This document shows positions 35,863-43,580 of a DNA stretch of 64,000 bases, piece after piece (position 1 is the first letter of the stretch; each line of letters opens with the position of its first letter). Position numbers and translations under genes: made by a program. The notes under the pieces were generated by a model, which made no database searches, had not been told where the DNA came from, and worked only from the letters and a program-made list of their open reading frames with translations. Origin of the DNA: Saprospiraceae bacterium (GTDB taxonomy: Bacteria; Bacteroidota; Bacteroidia; Chitinophagales; Saprospiraceae); contig JAQXDE010000032.1 of NCBI GenBank assembly GCA_029251525.1, forward strand, positions 124,001-188,000, given 5' to 3'.

Positions 35863-37998
35863 TTATGACATCAATTGATAAGTGAATAAACTTCCCAAAT
35901 ATGCCAATGCAGTCATAAATACGAATTGAATCAATGCCCATTTCCAACTTTTTGTTTCCCGCTTTACGATAGCTAAAGTACTCATACATTGCATAGCAAA
36001 AACATAAAAAATCAATAGGGATAAGCTAGTTGCTCTATTGTAAACTAACTGCCCATTGTCAGGATTAATTTCAGTTGCCATACGATCAATTACAGATATT
36101 TCTTCGGCATCACTACCTATACTATAAATTGTCGCCATTGTCCCAACAAAAACTTCCCGAGCTGCAAAAGAAGTAATCAAGGCGATCCCTATTTTCCAAT
36201 CAAAACCTAATGGCCGAATGACTGGCTCGATAAATTTGCCTAAATGACCTGCATAAGAAGCCTCTATTTTTTTTGCAGCAATCAAATTCTCGGTAGCTGC
36301 TTCATCTAATTCTTTTTCCAAAGCTATAGAGGTGGCCTGTTTTTCTGCAATTCTCATTTCATCTCCTGGTGCGAAACTTGCCATCAACCAAAGTATAATC
36401 GAAATTACAAAAATCACTTTCCCTGCTTCAATCACAAACGTTTTTGTTTTTTCATAAACGTTCAATAAAACATTTCTGGCCATAGGCATTCGATAGACCG
36501 GCATTTCCAACATTAAATAGCTAGTCTCCTCTGTTTTCAATATTTTATTAAAAACCCAACCTGCTCCTAAAGCAGCGATAATCCCTAATAAATACAAGCC
36601 CATAAAGACCAATCCTTGAATATTAAAAACCCCCCAATATTGATCTGCTGCTACGACAAAACCAACTAAAACCGCATAAACTGGTAATCTCGCCGAGCAA
36701 CTAATTAAGGGTGTAACCATAATAGTAATTAGTCTTTCTTTCCAATTTGAAATCGTCCGAGTACTCATAATCGCAGGTATTGCACAAGCCCCACCTGAAA
36801 CCAGTGCAACTATACTCCGACCATTTAATCCAAATCTCCTCATAGAATTATCAAATAAATAAACTGCCCTTGCCATATAGCCAGATTCTTCCAATATTGA
36901 TATTAAAAAGAAGAGTATAGCAATTTGAGGAATAAAGATTAGCACTCCACCAAGTCCTGCGAGTATTCCATCCGTTAATAAATCTCGAAACATGCTCTCC
37001 CCTAACAATGTTTTAACACCACTATCTAATTCTCCAAAACCAGCTTCAATCAAATCCATGGGATACCCAGACCAGCTAAATATCGCCTGAAATATGATTA
37101 TCATCAATCCAAAAAATATTACAGGCCCCATAAATTTATGAGTTACCACCTGATCTACTTTATCACTAAAAGTTTCCTCACCAGTTTTCGAATTCACCAA
37201 AGTTTGTCTAACAATTGGTCCAAATTTTTTAAATCGCTGCATTGTCTCTCTAACTTGATACTTCAACCCATCAAACTCAGGTGTGACAATAGTTTTAATT
37301 GTAATTCTTTGGGCAGCAGTCAAAAATGGTAACCATGCATAATGTTGTGCCCACAACCAAGCTTGATATTCTGAACCTAATCCAAATTCTACCTGAAGCT
37401 CATGAGCAATCGCTTTTTCTTCTTTTGAGAAATTATACTTTAATTTACTTTGAGGACAATCAGATTTACCCAAAACTACATTTATCAATTCTTTTTTTAA
37501 ATCAATCACTCCTTCACCTGTTCTACCACTAACTTGAATAACAGGTAGATTAAGTTCTTTTGAAATCAAGTTTACATCCACTTCAAGGCCTGATTCCCGT
37601 GCAACATCTACCATGTTTAAAGCTAAAATCATTGGAATCCCTAATTCTTGAATCTGGCTGAATAATAATAAATGTTTTTCCAATTGAGTAATATCCGCGA
37701 CATACAAAATACCATCATACTTCTCACCCTCTTCCCAAGCATCCATTAATGCTTGTGGGCAAGCAAAGGTTCCGACCACAATTCGTTCATCAATTGATGT
37801 AGGATAAAAACTATACGTACCAGGAAAATCAATAAAATTTACTTTGATGTCTTCGGAAAGGCTTACGATACCAGACTTTTTATCTACGGTAACACCATGA
37901 AAATTGCCTACTTTTTGACGTAGACCAGTGAGTTGGTTGAAAAGAGAGGATTTACCACAATTTGGATTGCCAATCAGCGCAACTTTAAAATTTTGCAT
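35863..37998 (-). CDS. feoB: Ferrous iron transport protein B
   Basis: A 711-residue inner-membrane Fe2+ transporter with an N-terminal G domain. G motifs are GNPNCGKSS (G1, residues 10-18), the HGVTVDKKSG switch, DFPGTYS (G3), LNMVD (G4) and SGRTGEG (G5). Two Gate domains follow (about 340-430 and 510-700), with the FeoB_C segment between them (ARLPVYAVLVGF and MPVYRMPMARN). Length is typical. The ATG at 37998 lies 13 bases after the feoA stop, so the two are one transcript. It takes up ferrous iron from the periplasm. Confidence 0.97.
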   Translation of the reverse strand: MQNFKVALIGNPNCGKSSLFNQLTGLRQKVGNFHGVTVDKKSGIVSLSEDIKVNFIDFPGTYSFYPTSIDERIVVGTFACPQALMDAWEEGEKYDGILYVADITQLEKHLLLFSQIQELGIPMILALNMVDVARESGLEVDVNLISKELNLPVIQVSGRTGEGVIDLKKELINVVLGKSDCPQSKLKYNFSKEEKAIAHELQVEFGLGSEYQAWLWAQHYAWLPFLTAAQRITIKTIVTPEFDGLKYQVRETMQRFKKFGPIVRQTLVNSKTGEETFSDKVDQVVTHKFMGPVIFFGLMIIIFQAIFSWSGYPMDLIEAGFGELDSGVKTLLGESMFRDLLTDGILAGLGGVLIFIPQIAILFFLISILEESGYMARAVYLFDNSMRRFGLNGRSIVALVSGGACAIPAIMSTRTISNWKERLITIMVTPLISCSARLPVYAVLVGFVVAADQYWGVFNIQGLVFMGLYLLGIIAALGAGWVFNKILKTEETSYLMLEMPVYRMPMARNVLLNVYEKTKTFVIEAGKVIFVISIILWLMASFAPGDEMRIAEKQATSIALEKELDEAATENLIAAKKIEASYAGHLGKFIEPVIRPLGFDWKIGIALITSFAAREVFVGTMATIYSIGSDAEEISVIDRMATEINPDNGQLVYNRATSLSLLIFYVFAMQCMSTLAIVKRETKSWKWALIQFVFMTALAYLGSLFTYQLMS

Positions 37999-38011
37999 GA
38001 AAGGATTTTTA

Positions 38012-38239
38012 TTAATTCGCGACTTCTTCTAGTAATATGTTTGCAGCCTCGTTTTTTCTTACAGCCATTCCAAAACCATTTACTTTGATAAAAAAGGTTT
38101 TTCCTGCACTTGCTTTCCTTACTAGTTCTACTAAACTACCAGGAAGCATTCCCATGGTCATAAGTTTACCTCCCATCTGAGTGTTTGTAAAATTTTGAAC
38201 GATGCTTTTTTGTCCTATTTTTAAATCACTTAATTTCAT
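38012..38239 (-). CDS. feoA: Ferrous iron transport protein A
   Basis: A 75-residue SH3-like cytosolic protein that works with FeoB. The sequence has the FeoA pattern LSDLKIGQKSIVQNF, then LMTMGMLPGSLVELVRKA, and a basic C-terminal strand (FGMAVRKNEAANILLEE). It starts the feoAB operon. A 20-base palindrome with CCTAA/TTAGG half-sites lies about 170 bases upstream (38407-38426) and may be the metalloregulator site. Confidence 0.95.
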   Translation of the reverse strand: MKLSDLKIGQKSIVQNFTNTQMGGKLMTMGMLPGSLVELVRKASAGKTFFIKVNGFGMAVRKNEAANILLEEVAN

Positions 38240-38406
38240 CTACTTTACTTATATTTTTTAAAAAATTCAGTAATCTAAGAATTCATCATGAATAAATCAC
38301 TTATTTGGATTTAGTCAAAATAAACTGAGAACGAATATACGTTACAATTTACATACTTTCAAAGGCTTAAATAAGGTTTCTAAAAAATTACCTAAACATA
38401 ACACTA

Positions 38407-38426
38407 AATACCTAATATTAGGTATT
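38407..38426. promoter_or_regulatory. Perfect 20-base palindrome upstream of feoA (possible DtxR-family operator)
   Basis: The sequence is an exact inverted repeat with no spacer; its core is ACCTAATATTAGGT. TTAGG/CCTAA half-sites are typical of DtxR/IdeR-type metalloregulators. Another ACCTAA occurs about 15 bases away (near 38391). The site is 168 bases from the feoA start and 91 bases past the feoA-distal gene's end at 38517, so feoA is the only nearby promoter. The assignment is inference. Confidence 0.45.
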
Positions 38427-38516
38427 CAATTGAAAGACACTTTTCACCAAAAACCTTTTATACTTTTCATAGAAAATCATCAATTGATCAAAAAAAACTT
38501 GGTTTACAATATAAAT

Positions 38517-39275
38517 TTAAATCATCGCTACTACCCTCGCAGGTGCAGCAGATGCCCCTTTTATTTTCAGAGGAAAAACAGCTACTTTAAATCCTGAATA
38601 AGGCAATGCATCCAAATTTGTCAACTGTTCCATATGACAGTATTCTTTGTCTCGTCCAACTAAATGTGCTTCCCAAAATAATTCAGCATTATTTGTCTCT
38701 TTAGCTTTTTTGATCAAATATGGCAAAGGCAAATCCCAGCCCCAAGCATCGATTCCCATCACTTTTATCCCATGATCTATAATCCATTCAGTCGCCTCAG
38801 CGCTCATACCTGTTCCTTTTTCAAAAAATGCCTTTGTCCCCATATGCTGATCGCGACCCGTTTTTATCAAAACAATCATATTAGGTTTCAATTCCAATTT
38901 TTCCTTTTCCAAAAAATCTTGCACATCCCTCCTTGTGATCGCATCAAAATCTTTTTTGTGCTTCATGTCAATCACAATTCCCTCTCCGAAACACCAATCT
39001 AAAGGGATTTCATCAATTGTCTTAGAAGATTTCCCTTCACAAGTCGGACTATAATGCCAAGGTGCATCGATGTGAGTTGTAGAATGTACTCCCATATTCT
39101 TAATAGTATCATCTGCCCAGCCAACAAAGTTTTTTGGAAAAAGCCGAAACGGCAGACCTAAATATCGAATCAACCACCTTGCTTTTCGATGAGCTTTGTG
39201 TTTGATCTTTACTTTCATAAAAAATGGATCACCAGCGTTATATTGAATAGTTTTGGAAAGGTCAATTATTTTCAT
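38517..39275 (-). CDS. Cyclase-family metal hydrolase (kynurenine formamidase-like)
   Basis: A 252-residue protein of the cyclase/kynurenine-formamidase superfamily, which hydrolyses amides or lactones with a metal ion. The metal motif His-x-x-Thr-His-x-Asp-x-x-x-His is present as HSTTHIDAPWHY (His64, His68, Asp70, His74), followed by ITRRDVQDFLE, VLIKTGRDQ and a late EAHLVGRDKEY segment. Its length is somewhat longer than typical KynB (about 210). There is no signal peptide. It is a single gene upstream of feoAB on the same strand, separated by 277 bases containing the feo regulatory region. The physiological substrate is unknown. Confidence 0.88.
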   Translation of the reverse strand: MKIIDLSKTIQYNAGDPFFMKVKIKHKAHRKARWLIRYLGLPFRLFPKNFVGWADDTIKNMGVHSTTHIDAPWHYSPTCEGKSSKTIDEIPLDWCFGEGIVIDMKHKKDFDAITRRDVQDFLEKEKLELKPNMIVLIKTGRDQHMGTKAFFEKGTGMSAEATEWIIDHGIKVMGIDAWGWDLPLPYLIKKAKETNNAELFWEAHLVGRDKEYCHMEQLTNLDALPYSGFKVAVFPLKIKGASAAPARVVAMI

Positions 39276-39474
39276 TTTGTATTAATTTTAAAATTTTATT
39301 ACTTCCTAAATGTACTATTTGATTCTTAATACATCAAAAGAACAAAGCCAAATAAATACGTCATTTTAATCTTGGATAAATTGGATTACTTGGGATAGTA
39401 TTTTTTATTATTATAAATCGTTCTATTAAGATAATTTACAAGTGCTTTGTTATGATTTTTCTTACCCATTTTTA
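39276..39474. other. Intergenic stretch upstream of the cyclase-family gene
   Basis: About 200 bases between the cyclase gene start and the decayed methyltransferase. Nothing coding was seen. It must carry the promoter of the cyclase gene. Confidence 0.4.
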
Positions 39475-40048
39475 AAAGGCAAAAAAAATACTTTCCGACA
39501 GGCTAAACTAGATTCGTTCTCTCCTAATACAAATAAGTCCCTGATAGATTCCCCCATCATTACATAATTATTTCAGATTTCTACTTCATCTATATTTTAT
39601 AATTAGATGAAAAGAGAAGTTGACTTTTTCCCTCACTTTTTCACTTAATACATCCTCTTTAATATTCGCAAAATCTCTAGCATTCTTCATACTTAACGCT
39701 TTGTTCACAGTAATACATTCAGCTTGAATTTTACTCATAGAGCAAACAAACTTTTAAAATATAAATATGCGATCATCTTGGGCAAGAGACTTTCGATTAT
39801 TTAGATAAAACCTTTGACAAGGAGCACTCTTAATTAGAACATCAACTTTATTATCTACTAAAAATTCTCGAAGTTAAACAAGTTTTATTTTTTATATCAG
39901 AAAGAATAGAGGAAGACTTTAGATACTTGTGTTAAAAAGTATCAATGAAAGGTGAGGGAATATCTTCAGCTAATACAATTTAAAACCGAGCCATATCGAA
40001 ACCCAATAATATTTCAGCAGAACCACAAAGCAGTTACACAACAATTAG
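39475..40048 (-). pseudogene. Decayed DNA (cytosine-5) methyltransferase
   Basis: Stitching minus-strand frames recovers motifs of an m5C methyltransferase in order. Motif I appears as IVV*LLCGSAEILLGFDMARF (about 39988-40045; stop marked *) followed by IVLAEDIPSPFIDTF. After frameshifts, motif IV appears as VDVLIKSAPCQRFYLNN (about 39795-39845, with the catalytic Pro-Cys-Gln). Then come SLAQDD and KIQAECITVNKALSMKNA (about 39679-39732), where the family has the motif VI Glu-Asn-Val. At 39478-39504, ACRKVFFL matches motif VIII (PQ-R-RVFF). Stops and frameshifts are many, and the upstream and C-terminal parts are lost. The longest surviving frame is 50 codons (39586-39738). No partner restriction enzyme is recognisable. 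Confidence 0.75.
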
Positions 40049-40331
40049 GTGTTTTGAGTTATTCCTCCCATTTACCGATTTAAGTTAACCGATATTAAAT
40101 AGCTTTTACCAAAACTATCTTATTAAAATTATTTTGTAGTTGAATAGTCAATTAATAACATTTCGGTAAATTAAGTTTCCACAATTTTAAGCCAAACTAA
40201 TTATAACTAAATAACAAAATTTCAAAACATATCTAAATGACAATATGCTCTAAGAGTTGGCATATAGATGAAATGATAATTTTCATTCTATTTTTTATTA
40301 AAACATTTATTCTATTTTTGTAAAAAAAAAC
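40049..40331. other. Intergenic stretch before the DUF3089 lipoprotein
   Basis: About 280 bases, very AT-rich, with no coding character. It may contain the lost 5' end of the decayed methyltransferase on one side and the lipoprotein promoter on the other. Confidence 0.35.
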
Positions 40332-41378
40332 ATGTTACGAAAATTATTTATTCTGATTACCATCTTTTCAATTATTTCTTGTGCTAAAAAGGTTCCAAAA
40401 GGAGTCTACTCTGATATACAAATCCCATCAGCACCAGACTATTCCAAAAAAGAAAACTGGGCAGCTTTACCCTCCGAAATTGACCAAGCAGATCGTACAC
40501 CTCACCCATCATTATTGGATTTACAAGCTAAAGCTGAGGCTGATGTATTTTGGCTCCATCCCACTACTTACACAAAAAAAAGAGGAAATACATTATGGAA
40601 TGCACCCACCAATAACACAAAACTAAACAAAACAACAGATGAAGGTTCTATATTGAATCAAGCGAGCATTTTCAATGGAGCTGGCAAAGTATATGCACCG
40701 CGTTATCGACAAGCCCATATTGAAGCCTATTACACCAAAAATAAAACAGCATCAAAACAAGCCTTCAAATTGGCCTATATGGATGTAAAATCAGCATTTG
40801 AATTTTATTTAAAAGAGTATAACCCTATCAATGAGGAAACTCGGAAACGAAGACCAATTATTATTGCCTCCCATAGCCAAGGAACCAATCATGCGACACA
40901 ACTATTAAAAGACTATTTTGATGGAAAAGAATTGCAGAAAAATTTGATTGCAGCCTACCTTGTTGGCATGCCGATTAATCGAGATACTTTTCAAAATATT
41001 AAAGTTTGTGAAACTCCAGAGGAAGTCAATTGTTTTTGTAGTTGGAGGACTTGGAAATATGGGCATACCCCAAAAAATTATTCTTCTAACAATAAAATTG
41101 CGGTAACTAATCCTTTGACATGGACTACAGATGAAACACCAGCCTCGGCAGATTTAAACATGGGTACAGTTTTACAAAATTTCGAAAAAAATTTTACAGA
41201 AAAATTGGTTGACGCTAAGGTACAAAAGGGAATTCTTTGGGCCAATAAACCAAAATTCAGAGGAAGTATTTTTGTCACTTTTAAAAACTATCATATCGTC
41301 GATTTGAATTTTTATTATGTAAATGTTCGAGAGAACGCCATGACAAGAGTAGAGGCTTTTTTAAAAAAAAATAAATAA
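40332..41378 (+). CDS. DUF3089 lipoprotein, alpha/beta-hydrolase-like
   Basis: A 348-residue lipoprotein. The signal peptide ends in the lipobox IISC (Cys17). The body matches the DUF3089 family: ADVFWLHPTTY near residue 75, a KVYAPRYRQAHIEAYY segment, and the nucleophile elbow IIASHSQGTNHATQLL, in which Ser-His-Ser-Gln-Gly stands for the Gly-x-Ser-x-Gly of alpha/beta-hydrolases. Later CETPEEVNCFCSWRTW is also family-like. It is probably an envelope-anchored esterase or lipase; the substrate is unknown. It stands alone, 161 bases before the next gene. Confidence 0.85.
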   Translation: MLRKLFILITIFSIISCAKKVPKGVYSDIQIPSAPDYSKKENWAALPSEIDQADRTPHPSLLDLQAKAEADVFWLHPTTYTKKRGNTLWNAPTNNTKLNKTTDEGSILNQASIFNGAGKVYAPRYRQAHIEAYYTKNKTASKQAFKLAYMDVKSAFEFYLKEYNPINEETRKRRPIIIASHSQGTNHATQLLKDYFDGKELQKNLIAAYLVGMPINRDTFQNIKVCETPEEVNCFCSWRTWKYGHTPKNYSSNNKIAVTNPLTWTTDETPASADLNMGTVLQNFEKNFTEKLVDAKVQKGILWANKPKFRGSIFVTFKNYHIVDLNFYYVNVRENAMTRVEAFLKKNK

Positions 41379-41539
41379 GATCCTCTTCTCATAACAATAC
41401 AGCTACAAAAATAGAAATACATATTAATTATCTATAATAAGAATTGGTTGATTTTTTTGTTAGATTCGTATTGACAAACTAACATACGAAGCGAGAAATT
41501 ACTTCGTTTTACCTTTATGAGAAAAATAAAAACAAAATT

Positions 41540-42472
41540 ATGAATTCAAGAAATGTTATTGCAATAGTAGCTGCAATTTTAGCATTATTATTATGCTGGA
41601 CAGGTTATAAAAGTTATAACCTTAGCGGCCAGGTAACTAAATTAGAAGCAGAGAATAAATCACTAACTGAGAAAATAGGGAATTTAAAAACTTTAAAAAG
41701 TGATTTACAAATACAAGTGGATAGTTTAGAATCTCAATATAATGTTTTGAATGAAGAAAATGCTGCCTTAGCAACAACAGTTGAGGAAGAAAGAGTAAGA
41801 GTAAGAAGAAAAAATACAACCATCAAAAAATTAAAAGCAGCAGCAGCAATTCAAGAAAAAACAACAGCTAAAAATGCTAATTTGCAATCTCAAATTTCAG
41901 CTTTACTAGCTGCTAAATCACAATTAGAAGCAAATATTAATGATTTGAAAACTGAAAACTCTGCCCTTCGTGAAAAACTTGGAATTGCAGAAGCAAGTCT
42001 GACTCAAGCAAATGATGACAATGCTGCATTGGATGCATTGAATAAAACTATGCAATCAGAAATTGCCAATCTTACCTTGTCTAATTTTAAAGCAACAGCC
42101 TTCCAAGTTGAAGTAGAAAAAAGAAGAGGAGAAAAGGTTACATCCAAATCTAGACAAGCTAGAACAATTAAGGCTTCATTTGACTTAACTAATGTTCCTC
42201 CAAAATTTCAAGGTGTCCGACCTATTTACATGGTGATTTCTGATGAAGGTTCTAATCCAATTTATTTAGATAATCCTATCAAAGCAACTGTCCGAGTAAA
42301 CAATTCTGACAGCCCAATAATTGCAGCAGAAAAAAAAGAAATTAATATCAAAGAAAACCAAAGATTATCCTTTAATCATAAATTAGCTAAGCGATTGAAA
42401 AAAGGATACTACCGAGTAATCGTTTACACAGACATAGGAGTTTTAGGAGCAAGTACAATTCGCTTGAGATAA
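41540..42472 (+). CDS. Membrane-anchored coiled-coil protein of unknown function
   Basis: A 310-residue protein with one N-terminal membrane segment (residues 7-24, no lipobox). A long heptad-rich coiled coil follows at about 28-180, with many Leu/Glu/Lys/Asn residues and a Lys/Arg-rich patch at RVRRKNTTIKKLKAAAA. The C-terminal beta-rich domain (about 185-310) has TIKASFDLTNVPPKFQGVRP and ends RVIVYTDIGVLGASTIRLR. I do not recognise a named family. The layout suggests an inner-membrane-anchored periplasmic protein. A strong terminator separates it from the OmpA-like lipoprotein downstream, so they are separate transcripts. Confidence 0.75.
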   Translation: MNSRNVIAIVAAILALLLCWTGYKSYNLSGQVTKLEAENKSLTEKIGNLKTLKSDLQIQVDSLESQYNVLNEENAALATTVEEERVRVRRKNTTIKKLKAAAAIQEKTTAKNANLQSQISALLAAKSQLEANINDLKTENSALREKLGIAEASLTQANDDNAALDALNKTMQSEIANLTLSNFKATAFQVEVEKRRGEKVTSKSRQARTIKASFDLTNVPPKFQGVRPIYMVISDEGSNPIYLDNPIKATVRVNNSDSPIIAAEKKEINIKENQRLSFNHKLAKRLKKGYYRVIVYTDIGVLGASTIRLR

Positions 42473-42477
42473 AAACT

Positions 42478-42521
42478 GAAAAAAAGTGAGGATTTGGAAA
42501 TTAAATCCCCACTTTTTTTTA
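42478..42521 (+). terminator. Intrinsic terminator after the coiled-coil gene
   Basis: AAAAAGTGAGGATTT and AAATCCCCACTTTTTTTT pair (one mismatch) around GGAAATT, just past the stop codon. Confidence 0.88.
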
Positions 42522-42576
42522 ACATATATATTTTTATTTTCAGTACTTTTTTGATTAATAAATAGTTATTGACCTT

Positions 42577-43500
42577 ATGAAACACCCTTATTATAATATC
42601 ATTCCTAGCCTTTTAATTTTTAGTTTATTTGTTTTTGGATGTATTAGCAAAAAAAAACACCTTTCTGCTATTCAAAATTTAAAGACCACCAATGAAGGAA
42701 TTGTAGATGATTGGCAAACAAAATATAATGAAAAACGAGGCGAGTTAAATATTTCAAATGAGATAGGTAGAAAGCTCGAATTAAATTTAGCAGAGCGAAA
42801 AGGAGAGAATAATATCTTAATTAGTCTGAGAAACGAATTGCAATTACAAATCGAAGCTATGGAGTTTCAAATGAACAACATGGGCTCTTCCTCTCAGACT
42901 GTTGAAAATAACTTGAGAAAAGACATTAGAATAAAAGAGAATAAAATTGATACACTACAAAATAAATTACGAAAAGTGGATAGTATCATAAAGAATAATA
43001 AAAAAATGCTCCAACAAATTTCAGATGAATTAGCTATTGAACTCCAATCAAAAAACCTTAATTCCGTAGAAGTTACTACTCAATTAGATAAAGTTATTTT
43101 AATCGTGCCATTCGACCTGTTATTTAGAAAAAAAAATATTAGCCGAATTACCTCATCAGGAAGTACATTGTTACAAGATATAAGTAATATTTTAAGTCAA
43201 TATCCACAAGTCGTAATTCAAGTAATCGGCCATACTGATAACTCTTCTCCTGGCAATAAAAAATATTTAGACAATTGGAATTATAGCTCTCTTCAATCTG
43301 CAACTATTGTTCGTTCTATGGTAAGTGATTATGATATTAATGCTTCACAACTATCTGCGATTGGAAAGGGAGAATTTGAACCAAGAATCTCAAATTCTAC
43401 AAAAGAAGGAAAAACAATGAATCGAAGAATTGAGTTTGTAATATTTCAATCTACTGAAGACTTGGGAAAAGAGATTAGAAAAATTCTTGAAGAAAATTAA
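42577..43500 (+). CDS. OmpA-family lipoprotein with coiled coil
   Basis: A 307-residue lipoprotein. The signal ends in the lipobox VFGC (Cys22). A long coiled coil fills about residues 45-155, and a C-terminal OmpA/MotB domain (about 165-295) follows. The OmpA domain has IQVIGHTDNSSPGNKKYLDN, LSAIGKGEFEPRISN and the closing NRRIEFVI. This domain binds peptidoglycan noncovalently, so the protein should tether the outer membrane to the cell wall. Asp in HTDN and Arg in NRRIEF, the usual diaminopimelate-binding residues, are both present. Confidence 0.9.
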   Translation: MKHPYYNIIPSLLIFSLFVFGCISKKKHLSAIQNLKTTNEGIVDDWQTKYNEKRGELNISNEIGRKLELNLAERKGENNILISLRNELQLQIEAMEFQMNNMGSSSQTVENNLRKDIRIKENKIDTLQNKLRKVDSIIKNNKKMLQQISDELAIELQSKNLNSVEVTTQLDKVILIVPFDLLFRKKNISRITSSGSTLLQDISNILSQYPQVVIQVIGHTDNSSPGNKKYLDNWNYSSLQSATIVRSMVSDYDINASQLSAIGKGEFEPRISNSTKEGKTMNRRIEFVIFQSTEDLGKEIRKILEEN

Positions 43501-43521
43501 TATTAATTAAATCTTTAACTA

Positions 43522-43566
43522 AAAAATACCTGTTACAAAATTTATCGTAACAGGTATTTTTTTATA
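43522..43566. terminator. Bidirectional terminator between convergent genes
   Basis: AAAAAATACCTGTTAC and GTAACAGGTATTTTTTT pair perfectly around AAAATTTATC, with T-runs on both strands. It serves the OmpA-like gene (plus) and the subtilisin-like gene (minus). Confidence 0.93.
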
Positions 43567-43580
43567 CTTTTTCTAAAATA

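Noticed and set aside
38407-38426. The feoA-upstream palindrome as a terminator of the cyclase gene
   Set aside because: The cyclase gene reads towards it from 39275 to 38517, so a terminator is possible by place, but there is no T-run and the symmetric spacerless form fits an operator better.
41485-41511. ACGAAG/CTTCGT hairpin before the coiled-coil gene
   Set aside because: The six-base stem with a weak T-run lies over 100 bases past the DUF3089 stop and close to the next start. It is not convincing as a terminator or operator.
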